From: Pelagibacterium luteolum
Lineage (GTDB): Bacteria > Pseudomonadota > Alphaproteobacteria > Rhizobiales > Devosiaceae
NCBI RefSeq assembly: GCF_900100665.1
Contig: NZ_FNCS01000007.1
Location: 92,359 to 156,358 of the forward strand
Reading direction: 5' to 3'
DNA length: 64,000 bases
Under the pieces are notes generated by a model. That model had not been told where the DNA came from. It ran no database searches and saw only the letters and a list, made by a program, of their open reading frames with translations. Numbering within the stretch: position 1 is the first letter of the stretch; the number at the start of each line of letters is the position of its first letter. A program made the translations under genes and the position numbers. Of the stretch, positions 26,872 to 35,632 are shown in pieces.

Positions 26872-27347
26872 TGCGGATCCATGCTGGTTGAATTGTTTTC
26901 GGTGAGCTGCATCGTCCAATCGGTGCGGCCCTGCGTGTCGATCTCGAAAAAGCCCGTGCGTTCGTAACCGCGCGCCAGGCAGTCCTCGACGCCGAATATG
27001 GTGAAGGTCGAATCCTGGGTACACATGAAGACCGATCCATCCCAGGCCCCACCCGCCAGATCGTCGACGGCGTAGAGGTAGTAATATCGCGATGCCAGAT
27101 CGCCCTGATAGACGATGGCGCAGGCTTCGGGCCCGGCAACCCACCAGCCTTCGGATTGCCAGCCGGTATCGGCGCGATAGCCGAAGGCAATCGAAACGGT
27201 GCTCTGCGTCTGGTTGCAGACGCGAAGGTCGGCCAGCGCCGGCGCGGGCGCCATCACCATGCCCGCCAGGAGGACAGGAGCGGCGATGAGGCTATTGCGG
27301 AGCAATGACAGCACGGTGACGGATCGCTTACGTGATTGGCAGGCCAT
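26868..27347 (-). CDS. DUF1036 secreted/periplasmic protein
   Basis: A 159-residue protein with an N-terminal signal peptide (hydrophobic LIAAPVLLAGMVMAPAPALA) followed by LRVCNQTQSTVSIAFGYR, the start of the DUF1036 domain. It has conserved Trp and Cys residues (GWWVAGPEACAIV, FMCTQDSTFTI, EDCLARGYERTGFFEID). The domain is found in exported alphaproteobacterial proteins of unknown role. ATG at 27347 puts the signal sequence at the right place; a TTG at 27380 would add 11 residues. It precedes and overlaps pyk, an arrangement common in Rhizobiales. Confidence 0.82.
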   Translation of the reverse strand: MACQSRKRSVTVLSLLRNSLIAAPVLLAGMVMAPAPALADLRVCNQTQSTVSIAFGYRADTGWQSEGWWVAGPEACAIVYQGDLASRYYYLYAVDDLAGGAWDGSVFMCTQDSTFTIFGVEDCLARGYERTGFFEIDTQGRTDWTMQLTENNSTSMDPQ

Positions 27348-27397
27348 GGTGTTTCTGATCAAGGGGGGGCTCGATGTCAATGGTTGGTGCGCTTCAT

Positions 27398-27424
27398 CCT
27401 ATGATAGACATCAGCCATCATAGG
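27398..27424. promoter_or_regulatory. Perfect 8-bp inverted repeat upstream of the DUF1036-pyk operon
   Basis: CCTATGAT and ATCATAGG are separated by 11 bases, 51 bases before the DUF1036 start. The spacing of about two helical turns between half-site centres fits an operator for a dimeric regulator. The regulator is unknown. Confidence 0.4.
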
Positions 27425-27589
27425 CGAGGCGGCATGCAATAGGGCAGGGCTTGGGCGCAAATGCGTCAAACACGCGCTTGTTAACAAGCGACGAAACGCC
27501 CTGTGGGTTTTGCGTCCCAAGGCTTGCAGTCGGCAGCCCGATGCGATTGATAGTCACTCAATCGTTCAAACATTCCGAAAGCGACAGAC

Positions 27590-27871
27590 ATGGCAGACCA
27601 CGGCATCGCGCGCGACCAGTTGCGCGCCTTCATCGAGCGGATCGAGCGCCTGGAAGAAGAGAAAAAGGCCATCTCGGACGATATCAAGGAAGTCTATGCC
27701 GAAGCAAAGGGCTCGGGCTTCGACACCAAGGTCATGCGCCAGATCGTCCGGATCCGCAAGCAGGACCGCAACGAGCGCGCCGAAATGGAAGCGATCCTCG
27801 ATCTCTACCTGCACGCACTCGGCATGGCCGACGCCGGCTCACAAGCCGAATACGACGAAGCCGCCGAATAG
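27590..27871 (+). CDS. gapR: GapR (DUF2312), nucleoid-associated protein
   Basis: A 93-residue, highly charged helical protein: [19 protein letters not shown] forms the first long helix, then [26 protein letters not shown], the most conserved segment. This is the GapR family, shown in Caulobacter to clamp around overtwisted DNA ahead of polymerases and help topoisomerases during replication and cell-cycle progression. Length and sequence fit the family well. It is transcribed alone and converges on dxs. Confidence 0.93.
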   Translation: MADHGIARDQLRAFIERIERLEEEKKAISDDIKEVYAEAKGSGFDTKVMRQIVRIRKQDRNERAEMEAILDLYLHALGMADAGSQAEYDEAAE

Positions 27872-27890
27872 GTTTTAATAGTCCTCCACC

Positions 27891-27919
27891 GTCACCCTCG
27901 GGCCCGACCCGAGGGCCGA
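27891..27919 (+). repeat. REP-like palindrome, short form (variant)
   Basis: GTCA followed by CCCTCGGG and CCCGAGGG arms around CCCGA. It lies between the converging gapR and dxs genes and is a diverged copy of the short family at 58280-58976. Confidence 0.65.
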
Positions 27920-27943
27920 CGCTGCAGCGACCAGCCGAACGCC

Positions 27944-29884
27944 CTAAACCAGATCTCGCCCGGCAGCCCGCAAGACGTCGGCGGCATTGATCTCATCACC
28001 CAGCGCCGTCAGCGCCGTTGCGACGATCCCGGCGCGATCAAGCCCAGCCTCGGCGTACATGTCGCCCTGGCCTGCGTGATCGATATAGCGATCGGGCATC
28101 ACCAGCGGGCGGAATTTCAAGCCATTGTCGAGCAGGCCCAACTGAGCCAATCGCGTCGCGACATGGGAGCCGAATCCGCCAATCGCGCCTTCCTCGGCTG
28201 TAATCAGCACCGCATGCTCACGCGCCAGCCGCGCCAGAAGCTCTTCGTCGAGCGGCTTGGCAAACCGCGCATCGGCAACCGTTGTCGAAAACCCATAGGT
28301 TCCAAGCGTTTCGGCGGCCGCCAGGCATTCGCCGAGCCGGGTCCCGAACGAGAGCAGCGCGATCGTCGTGCCTTCCTTGAGGATGCGGCCCTTGCCGATG
28401 GTCAGCGGTGTTCCGCGCTCGGGCATTTCGACGCCCATGCCTTCGCCGCGCGGATAGCGGAAAGCGATCGGGCTTTCGTCATAGGCCGCCGCAGTCGCCA
28501 CCATGTGGCGCAATTCGGCTTCATCGCCCGCCGCCATCACCACCATATTGGGTAGGGTGGCGAGAAACGCCGTATCGAATGCCCCTGCGTGCGTCGGCCC
28601 GTCAGCCCCGACATACCCCGCGCGATCTATGGGAAACCGCACCGGCAAGTTCTGGATCGCCACGTCGTGGATCACCTGATCATAGGCGCGCTGCAAAAAT
28701 GTCGAATAAATCGCACAGAAAGGCTTCAGCCCCTCGGTCGCCATGCCGGCGGCAAATGTCACCGCGTGCTGCTCGGCGATCCCGACGTCGAAGATGCGGG
28801 TCGGGAATTGGCTGGCGAATTTATCGAGCCCCGTCCCACCGGGCATTGCCGCGGTGATCGCCACGATCCGCTCATCGCGCTCGGCTTCCCCGATCAGCGT
28901 TTCGGCAAAAACCGAGGTGTAGGATGGCGCGTTCGAGGGCGTCTTGGCCTGCGCGCCGGTAATCACGTTGAATTTGGAAACGCCGTGATATTTGTCCGCA
29001 GATTGCTCGGCAGGGCCATAGCCCTTGCCTTTTTGCGTCACGACGTGGATCAGGACCGGACCCTGCTCGGCATCGCGCACGTTCTTCAGAACCGGCAGCA
29101 GATGGTCGAGATTGTGCCCATCGATCGGGCCGATGTAATAGAACCCCAGCTCTTCAAACAGTGTGCCGCCGGTCCAGAACCCGCGCGCATATTCTTCGGT
29201 CTTGCGCGCCTTGTCTTTAAAGAACGGTGGCAGGATCTGGCTCACATGCTTGGCTGCATCGCGCAGGCCGCGATAGGCCGGGCCGGAGACCAACCGCGCC
29301 AGATAGGCGCTCATCGCACCGGTCGGTGGCGCAATCGACATGTCGTTGTCGTTAAGGATCACGATCAGCCGCGCGTCCATGGCGCCGGCATTGTTCATGG
29401 CTTCATACGCCATGCCCGCCGAAATCGCCCCGTCGCCGATCACGGCGATCACATTGCGCTTTTCGCCCTTGAGGTCGGAGCCTACGGCCATGCCGAGGCC
29501 AGCCGAAATCGATGTCGATGAGTGCCCTGCGCCGAACGGGTCGTATTCGCTCTCGCCGCGCTTGGTAAAGCCCGAGAGCCCATCCTTCTGACGCAGCGTG
29601 CGGATGCGATCGCGGCGCCCGGTCAGAACCTTGTGTGGATAAGCCTGGTGCCCGACGTCCCAGATAATCCGATCGTCTGGTGTATCGAAGATGTGGTGCA
29701 ACGCCACCGTCAGTTCGACCACCCCGAGCCCAGCGCCCAGATGCCCACCGGTGACGGACACCGCATCGATCACCTCGGCGCGCAACTCGTCGGCGAGCGC
29801 GATCAGCTCTTCGCGCTTGAGGTCCTTGAGGTCCGCCGGCGAGGCGATGGCATCGAGCAGCGGGGTGTGAGGTTTTTCGGACAC
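27944..29884 (-). CDS. dxs: 1-deoxy-D-xylulose-5-phosphate synthase
   Basis: A 646-residue thiamine-diphosphate enzyme that condenses pyruvate and glyceraldehyde 3-phosphate, the first step of the MEP isoprenoid pathway. It shows [16 protein letters not shown] near the N-terminus, the thiamine motif [20 protein letters not shown], the catalytic glutamate region [18 protein letters not shown], and the transketolase C-domain with [10 protein letters not shown]. Length is normal. It is transcribed alone from this strand. Confidence 0.96.
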   Translation of the reverse strand: MSEKPHTPLLDAIASPADLKDLKREELIALADELRAEVIDAVSVTGGHLGAGLGVVELTVALHHIFDTPDDRIIWDVGHQAYPHKVLTGRRDRIRTLRQKDGLSGFTKRGESEYDPFGAGHSSTSISAGLGMAVGSDLKGEKRNVIAVIGDGAISAGMAYEAMNNAGAMDARLIVILNDNDMSIAPPTGAMSAYLARLVSGPAYRGLRDAAKHVSQILPPFFKDKARKTEEYARGFWTGGTLFEELGFYYIGPIDGHNLDHLLPVLKNVRDAEQGPVLIHVVTQKGKGYGPAEQSADKYHGVSKFNVITGAQAKTPSNAPSYTSVFAETLIGEAERDERIVAITAAMPGGTGLDKFASQFPTRIFDVGIAEQHAVTFAAGMATEGLKPFCAIYSTFLQRAYDQVIHDVAIQNLPVRFPIDRAGYVGADGPTHAGAFDTAFLATLPNMVVMAAGDEAELRHMVATAAAYDESPIAFRYPRGEGMGVEMPERGTPLTIGKGRILKEGTTIALLSFGTRLGECLAAAETLGTYGFSTTVADARFAKPLDEELLARLAREHAVLITAEEGAIGGFGSHVATRLAQLGLLDNGLKFRPLVMPDRYIDHAGQGDMYAEAGLDRAGIVATALTALGDEINAADVLRAAGRDLV

Positions 29885-29992
29885 TTAGCTTGCCTTGTGA
29901 AATTCGCGTGACGCCTGGCGTGGCTCAGGCGTCACCTTGCTCTGATGTAGTGAGATCGAGCGTTTTTGGCAACCAAAGAGGTCCGAACTGTG

Positions 29993-31636
29993 TCAGTTCG
30001 AGGCAGAGTCGTAATGGACCCAGATGGTCTGTGCCGGCCCAAACGTGCTGGACGAATGCCCAAGCGCCGCTGTGCGGGTAAAGCCGGAGACCAATACCGT
30101 ATCCCCATCATCGCCCGTCATCGCGTCGCCCGTCCCGAAGGCAAACTGGTCGCCAGACAGCGCAGTCGGCGCCATCAGCGTGCTCACGGTATCGAGGCCG
30201 GGGGCAAACAACTGCCCTTCAGCGACGGTGAGGCTCGCCACGGCGTTGGTCAGGGCCTCGTCTGGGGCTTGCGGGTTCGTTCCCGGCAACACAGCACCAT
30301 CAAACAGCGAGGCAAACGCGTCGAGTTCGGAGGGTTCGTGCGGCTGGCTCGCCACAAGGGCATCGGGGTCGATGCTGGGGCGCATTTCAAGCGGCTCGGC
30401 CGCTGAAATCGCCTGCGGATTGAGCGATGCGGTCATCACCGGCGCAAAATCGGGCCGGGCGATTGGGGTCGGCGCGGTCGGTTCGGTGGCGGCGACTTCG
30501 AGGCGCCCCGCCGAAGGTGCATAAGCTGAAGGCGTGGTGGCGCGCATTTCGGCCAGGCCGCGCGAGATCGAGGGCGGCATCGGTGCATCGTCGGTTTCGC
30601 TGGCCATCGCGACCTGCGCGATCATGTCCTGCGCATCGATGATCTGGAATGGAATTTCCTGCGGTACCGCTGGTGCGTCGGCCACCATCGTTCCGGCGAT
30701 CAGATCTGTCGGACGCGTCGGCGGGGCCGGTGGTTCATCGGCAGAAGCCTGCTGGATCGGAGCTGCAGGCGCTGCCGGCGTCGCCGCGACAGCTTGGGGC
30801 GCCGCAACCGGCGCGCGCGGTGCGGGGGCGGACGCGACCTGAACCGGAGCGCTTGGCTGGGCTGCCGGCGCGCTCTCATTGCCGCCACCGGTAAACAGAT
30901 CCCAAAGCGTCCGCGGACGATCGCCGCTCGCAACGCGCGTGCCGCCATCAGGCGTGCTTGCATTGCACGGTACGCGGCGGCAACGGTCCCATTCGGCCTT
31001 GGCAACCTGATAACCGGGGAGCGTCTGACCGCTCGAAGAAATATGCATTGTCCGCCCATCGGGGAACAATTGCTGCAGCTGGGCCGTCGTCATGCGCGGC
31101 CAGGCGCGCACGCTGCCGGTATCGAGGTGAACGAACGGGCTGCCGGAATTCGGGTAATATCCAACGCCACCGACCTGCATCAGAAAACCGAGCTCGCGAA
31201 TGCGGTTCACGGGAACGCCGGGGATGAAAAAGTCGATCGCCTTGCCCTGCATGTGCTGGGAATTGTCGGCGACACCCGAGGAGTTCGATGCCAACATGGC
31301 GTTGGTGGCCGGCGAGCGGTAAGCGGAAACGATATGGATAGGCTGCGTCGCGCCGGTGCGCTGATAGACTTCCCAAAGCACGTCGAACAGCGCCGGATCC
31401 ATCCGGGCCGGCTCGTTGCGGCGCCAGTCGCGCAGGAAAACGTTGAGCCTGTCGAGCGCCGACTGCACAAAGCGGCCATTGCTCTTGTAAACGATGCGGA
31501 TCGTTTCCTTGGTGTGAGTATAATAGAGATGGAGTTCGCGGTCGTTGGCCTGAGCCGAACTCGCAATAGCCATCGAGCCGGCCAGCGTCAAAACCGCAGC
31601 CGTTACCGAAAGTACGATACGCTTTACTAAATCCAT
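29993..31636 (-). CDS. DUF882 / M15-like peptidoglycan peptidase with long C-terminal tail
   Basis: A protein of 547 residues. After a signal peptide (VLSVTAAVLTLAGSMAIASSAQA) comes a DUF882 domain of YcbK type with the zinc ligands HMQGKAID and FVHLDTGSVRAW and the substrate-loop VSAYRSPATNAML. This fold cleaves peptide cross-links in peptidoglycan (M15A). The remaining 300 residues are Ala/Pro-rich and show no domain; they may be a periplasmic spacer. ATG at 31636 or GTG at 31651 are both possible starts. A TTAA-N7-TTAA site lies 168 bases upstream. Confidence 0.82.
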   Translation of the reverse strand: MDLVKRIVLSVTAAVLTLAGSMAIASSAQANDRELHLYYTHTKETIRIVYKSNGRFVQSALDRLNVFLRDWRRNEPARMDPALFDVLWEVYQRTGATQPIHIVSAYRSPATNAMLASNSSGVADNSQHMQGKAIDFFIPGVPVNRIRELGFLMQVGGVGYYPNSGSPFVHLDTGSVRAWPRMTTAQLQQLFPDGRTMHISSSGQTLPGYQVAKAEWDRCRRVPCNASTPDGGTRVASGDRPRTLWDLFTGGGNESAPAAQPSAPVQVASAPAPRAPVAAPQAVAATPAAPAAPIQQASADEPPAPPTRPTDLIAGTMVADAPAVPQEIPFQIIDAQDMIAQVAMASETDDAPMPPSISRGLAEMRATTPSAYAPSAGRLEVAATEPTAPTPIARPDFAPVMTASLNPQAISAAEPLEMRPSIDPDALVASQPHEPSELDAFASLFDGAVLPGTNPQAPDEALTNAVASLTVAEGQLFAPGLDTVSTLMAPTALSGDQFAFGTGDAMTGDDGDTVLVSGFTRTAALGHSSSTFGPAQTIWVHYDSASN

Positions 31637-31803
31637 ACCCCTGGAAGTCACGCCCGGTTATACCCGCTTTTTGTGTCTAAAGAGACGGCAGACTAGCATC
31701 AACTTCATGCGAGATTGTTAACGCTAACGGGGCGTCAATTCCACCCCTCCCTGAACCTGGTCACAAGGTGCTGCTCAAACGCGGCGTCAGCGTGGCGAAA
31801 ATT

Positions 31804-31818
31804 TTAATGAAGTCTTAA
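31804..31818. promoter_or_regulatory. TTAA-N7-TTAA site (possible CtrA box)
   Basis: TTAA, seven bases, TTAA, followed by AC. The spacing equals that of the CtrA consensus TTAA-N7-TTAAC. It lies upstream of the M15-like peptidase gene. Confidence 0.35.
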
Positions 31819-31930
31819 ACGCGGCGACGCTGTGGCGCAATTTCAGCCTACACGGTGCTCTATCGGCGTCATGCTCATGTGGTTTTTCTCAAGAGATGTG
31901 GAATTCGACTTGCTCCGTCGGCTTTCCACC

Positions 31931-32093
31931 TCAGCGCCCCTCATCCGACCCGGCTGCGCCGGCCCACCTTCTCCCACCAGGGGGGGAAGGCAGAATCCTG
32001 CGGCCTTGGTGAACAAATATCATCGCCCACCAAGAGGGTCCCTTCTCCCTGGTGGGACAAGGTGGCCCGAAGGGTCGGATGAGGGGGCGCTGA
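31931..32093. repeat. 163-bp inverted-repeat element (RIME-like)
   Basis: The ends are TCAGCGCCCCTCATCCGACC and, inverted, the same sequence with one additional C. Inner arms CCACCTTCTCCCACCAGGG and CCCTGGTGGGACAAGGTGG are also inverted. The element has no coding potential and looks like a non-autonomous palindromic repeat of the kind described as RIME in rhizobia. Confidence 0.75.
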
Positions 32094-32139
32094 ACTTTTA
32101 AAGGCACCACGACTAGCGGTGAATTCTCACCCCGATCGC

Positions 32140-33780
32140 CTAGACCCCCAACATCTCCATCGTCTTGGCATTATGTCCATAGACATCACCGAATGACCGC
32201 ACGGTGCCGTTTTCATCCACGCGCAGTGTGAAATACGCCAGATGCACAGGCACCCGGCGGTCCATATTGAACCAGCGCTCATTGCCGCCAAGCGTATTTT
32301 CCAGCGAGGCTACAGTGAGGTTGGGTTCGAACTCCAAAAGCGCCTCGGCGAAGCCGAACGGGTCCTCCACGCGCACGCAGCCCGACGAAAGCGCCCGCAT
32401 CGACCGCGAGAACAGCCCCGGCGAATTGGTGTCGTGCAGATAGACGTCATGGGTGTTGGGGAACAGAAATTTCACCCGCCCCAGCGCATTGGATGGCCCC
32501 GGCCTCTGGCGCACGCGAAACGCGTTGGGGTTGGCCAGCGACCAATCCACCATCCAGGGGTCGATCTGCGCGCCATTGAAAAACAATTCCATGTTCTGGC
32601 TGGCCAGATAGTTCGGATTGGCTGCAACGCGCGGCATTACATCCTGGCTCAAAATCGTCGGCGGCACGTTCCAATAGGGGTTGGTCACCACATGGCGGAT
32701 CTGATCTGAAAACACCGGCGTCTGGCGCCGTTCGGTGCCGACCACCGTGCGGCTGTCCCAAACGGTCTCGCCATATCTGACGACCTCGACCCGATACTGG
32801 GGGATGTTGACGAAGACGTTGAAGTCGCCCAGATCGTCGGGCATCCAGCGCCAGCGTTCCATATTGGCGACGATATCGGCGCGGGTTGCGCCGCCCGCTC
32901 CGTTGATCGCGGCGACCGTCGCGGGCCCCACGACGCCATCGGGGTTGAGCCCCATTTCGCCCTGGAATTTTTCGATGGCTGCTTCCAGTGCACCGTCATA
33001 GACAAGCGGATCGGCGCCGGGCAGGGAGGTCGTCCCCATGCGCTCGCGCAGCGCTGGCACGCGCGCATCACTGCCCCCAAGCCGGATCAGCGATCCGCCA
33101 CCGATCGGCGCGCGATCTTCGATCTCGCCGGAATAGTGCTGCCCGAGGAGATCACGCAGCGCGATAAACTCGGGATGATCGGGGTGATAGCTCATCAACA
33201 CAGCGGCCGGGTCCGCACTCTCGGCGAGCGCAGAGAAAAGTTCGGCCTCGTCGACGCTCTTGGGCGCCACGTCGATATTTTCCGAGACGGTTCGTGGGTC
33301 GAGCCGGCCGGTATAGGCATCGGTCGCATAGCGCAGCATCGCCGCCGAAAACTCAGCCTCGAGCGCCGCCAGCCGCGCCGGATCGCTGCCAGCCGCCGCC
33401 ACATCGAGCCCACGGGTGAGATAGTCCGACGGTTCCAGTCCCTGAAGATGCGCGTCCTCGAATAGAGCGATAACGCTTTCTGCAGCGCTTGAAAACGCGA
33501 TCTCGCCGCGATCCTCGGTCAGCCACAGCGGTTCGAAATGGCGCGCGCCATAAAAATAATAGAGCTGCTGCGCATCGCTCTGCGCCCGGCTGTTGCCCGC
33601 GCCATCCAGCGCATCGCGCAATCCGTCACGTATGGTTTTCGCCAGATCGGTCTGCGGCGGCGCGATCATGATGCGCGTCGCATTCACCTCGCCAACCCGC
33701 ACCGTCTCAAACGCCGTTGCGGCCGAAACCATCGCGAAAAGCGAGGCGCCCGCAATCGCGCCGACAATCAGTCTCTTCAT
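32140..33780 (-). CDS. L,D-transpeptidase (YkuD/YcbB type)
   Basis: A protein of 546 residues with a signal peptide (GAIAGASLFAMVSAATAFE). A scaffold region is followed by a peptidoglycan-binding-like helical segment (AIEKFQGEMGLNPDGVVGPATVAAIN) and the YkuD catalytic domain, where HDTNSPGLFSRSMRALSSGC carries the histidine, serine and nucleophilic cysteine, followed by VRV. It is built like E. coli YcbB (LdtD) and should make 3-3 cross-links in peptidoglycan. ATG at 33780 begins the signal peptide directly; ATG at 33795 adds five residues. Confidence 0.88.
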   Translation of the reverse strand: MKRLIVGAIAGASLFAMVSAATAFETVRVGEVNATRIMIAPPQTDLAKTIRDGLRDALDGAGNSRAQSDAQQLYYFYGARHFEPLWLTEDRGEIAFSSAAESVIALFEDAHLQGLEPSDYLTRGLDVAAAGSDPARLAALEAEFSAAMLRYATDAYTGRLDPRTVSENIDVAPKSVDEAELFSALAESADPAAVLMSYHPDHPEFIALRDLLGQHYSGEIEDRAPIGGGSLIRLGGSDARVPALRERMGTTSLPGADPLVYDGALEAAIEKFQGEMGLNPDGVVGPATVAAINGAGGATRADIVANMERWRWMPDDLGDFNVFVNIPQYRVEVVRYGETVWDSRTVVGTERRQTPVFSDQIRHVVTNPYWNVPPTILSQDVMPRVAANPNYLASQNMELFFNGAQIDPWMVDWSLANPNAFRVRQRPGPSNALGRVKFLFPNTHDVYLHDTNSPGLFSRSMRALSSGCVRVEDPFGFAEALLEFEPNLTVASLENTLGGNERWFNMDRRVPVHLAYFTLRVDENGTVRSFGDVYGHNAKTMEMLGV

Positions 33781-33940
33781 CGTAGAGCCTGCCATTTCAT
33801 CGCACCAAGCCGGCCGCGGGCTGGTTCGTCTCAAAAACGAATCTCTTCGAGCACCGCGCAAAAGAGATGATACCGAAGCCAAAAGCCCCGGCCAATTGGG
33901 GTGCGCCGTCGTCGAGCGCGCAGGTGCGTCAGTGCGGCAT

Positions 33941-35425
33941 TCACGCAACATTGGCCTCGTCTCCTTCCAGCCCGTATTCCTTGAGCTTGCGATACAGTGT
34001 GGAGCGCCCGATGCCCAATTGCCGCGCCACCTGGGCCATGCGACCGGCATTGTGGTCGATGGCAAAGGCAATCAGTTCGCGCTCGATTTCGGCCAGCGGC
34101 AACAGATTGCCTCCGCCATCGAGAAACCTGTCGGGCAGTGCGGTCCGGTCGGGCTCGGGCAGGCGGGGCAGCGCGCGGGCATTGTCGATATGGATCGGCT
34201 CGGATGGGGTAAACCCATGCGCCGTCGGACGCTGCGCCGCTTCGCGGCCCTCTCGCGCCACGACGATCTGCGGAAAGTCGCCCACCCCCAGCAGCGGGCT
34301 TTCGGCCAGAACCACAGCCCGAAACACAGCGTTTTCCAACTGGCGGATATTGCCCGGCCAATCAAAGCCCAAAAGCATATCGAGCGCCTCGGGCGCGATC
34401 CCGATCACCCGCCGGCCCTCTTCGGCCGCAAACCGGGCAATGAAGTGATCGATCAGGGCCGGCACGTCGTCCATGCGCTCGCGCAAAGGCGGCAGATAGA
34501 TGGGGAACACGTTGAGCCGGTAATAAAGGTCCTCGCGAAACAGCCCGTCCTTGGCAAGGTTGAGCAGCCGGCGATTGGTCGCCGAAATCACCCGCACATT
34601 GACCTTGATGGGCTTTGACGCACCCACTGGCTCGATCTCGCCCTCCTGCAGCGCCCGCAACAGTTTCACCTGCGTTTCGGGTGGCAATTCCCCCACTTCG
34701 TCGAGAAACAGCGTGCCATTATGGGCTTCGCGGAACTTGCCCGGCGCGTCGGCGATGGCGCCGGTAAACGCGCCCTTCACATGCCCGAACAGCGTCGATT
34801 CCACCAAATTGGCGGGTATGGCGCCGCAATTGACGGTTACGAACGACTTGCCCGCCCTGTCGCCCGAGCCCTGGATGGCACGGGCCAGCAATTCCTTGCC
34901 AACACCCGATTCTCCTTCGATCAGCACCGGTATCGTGCTGGCCGCCGATTTCTTGCCCAGGCTCATCGTCCGCGCCATTGCCGGGCTGCGGGTAATGATG
35001 TGCGCGAACGAAAAACTGCCGTCCTTGCGCGCCCGTTCGGCCTTCAAGGACGATTCCAGCGTCCCGAGTTTAAGCGCATTGCGCAGCGAAATCGTGATGC
35101 GTTCGGGCGAGACGGGTTTGACGAAAAAGTCGATGGCCCCAAGCCGCATCGCCGAAATCACCGTATCGAGCGATGTCTGCGCCGTCTGGACGATCACAGG
35201 CAGCGCCAGTCCGTCGCGTTTGAGCGCTTCGAGCACCGCCATGCCGTCCATATCGGGCATCACGAGATCGAGGATCATCGCGCCGACCCCGGAGGTCTTT
35301 TTCAAGACCGCCATAGCCTCAACACCCGAATGGGCGACGAGCGGAGTAAACCCGGCTTTCGAGACGACCTCGCTGGCCAGCCGACAATGGATTGGGTCAT
35401 CGTCGACGATCAGGACTTTGTGCAT
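33941..35425 (-). CDS. Sigma-54-dependent response regulator (NtrC family)
   Basis: A 494-residue three-domain activator. The receiver domain has phospho-acceptor D53 (ILDLVMPDMDG), the AAA+ domain has GESGVGKE, the sigma-54 contact loop GAFTGA and Walker B GTLFLDEVGEL, and the C-terminal Fis-type helix-turn-helix reads MAQVARQLGIGRSTLYRKL. A Pro-rich linker separates the last two. No sensor kinase is adjacent, so its signal is unknown. ATG at 35425 starts at the receiver domain; a TTG 27 bases upstream is less likely. Confidence 0.9.
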   Translation of the reverse strand: MHKVLIVDDDPIHCRLASEVVSKAGFTPLVAHSGVEAMAVLKKTSGVGAMILDLVMPDMDGMAVLEALKRDGLALPVIVQTAQTSLDTVISAMRLGAIDFFVKPVSPERITISLRNALKLGTLESSLKAERARKDGSFSFAHIITRSPAMARTMSLGKKSAASTIPVLIEGESGVGKELLARAIQGSGDRAGKSFVTVNCGAIPANLVESTLFGHVKGAFTGAIADAPGKFREAHNGTLFLDEVGELPPETQVKLLRALQEGEIEPVGASKPIKVNVRVISATNRRLLNLAKDGLFREDLYYRLNVFPIYLPPLRERMDDVPALIDHFIARFAAEEGRRVIGIAPEALDMLLGFDWPGNIRQLENAVFRAVVLAESPLLGVGDFPQIVVAREGREAAQRPTAHGFTPSEPIHIDNARALPRLPEPDRTALPDRFLDGGGNLLPLAEIERELIAFAIDHNAGRMAQVARQLGIGRSTLYRKLKEYGLEGDEANVA

Positions 35426-35514
35426 AAGGGCGAGGGTCTCCAAAACTCTCAACTACCGCACGGCACGCCGCGAATCGAAACTGTGCCGTTATGGGTCAGG
35501 TTAGGCCCGATCGC

Positions 35515-35529
35515 TTAACAGGGTTTTAA
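35515..35529. promoter_or_regulatory. TTAA-N7-TTAA site (possible CtrA box)
   Basis: TTAA, seven bases, TTAA between the divergent response regulator and pepF genes. It does not carry the final C of the best CtrA consensus on either strand. Confidence 0.3.
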
Positions 35530-35632
35530 GTTACCCCGGCGGGCTGGCAGGTGACGGAGTGCCGCCTTGTCGGTATCGGGCGCCGCCGTTAAGGTGCGCG
35601 CCAAACACCCGAGCCTGTCGGAGCCTTGCCCC

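Larger units (their letters stand above)
31637..32139. other. Intergenic region between two cell-wall genes
   Basis: About 500 bases without a gene. It holds a possible CtrA site at 31804 and a 163-bp inverted-repeat element at 31931, listed separately. An open frame of 89 codons spans the element and is not a gene. Confidence 0.6.

Noticed and set aside
31832..32101. 89-codon frame on the plus strand
   Set aside because: It lies across the 163-bp inverted-repeat element; the sequence reads as repeat translation.
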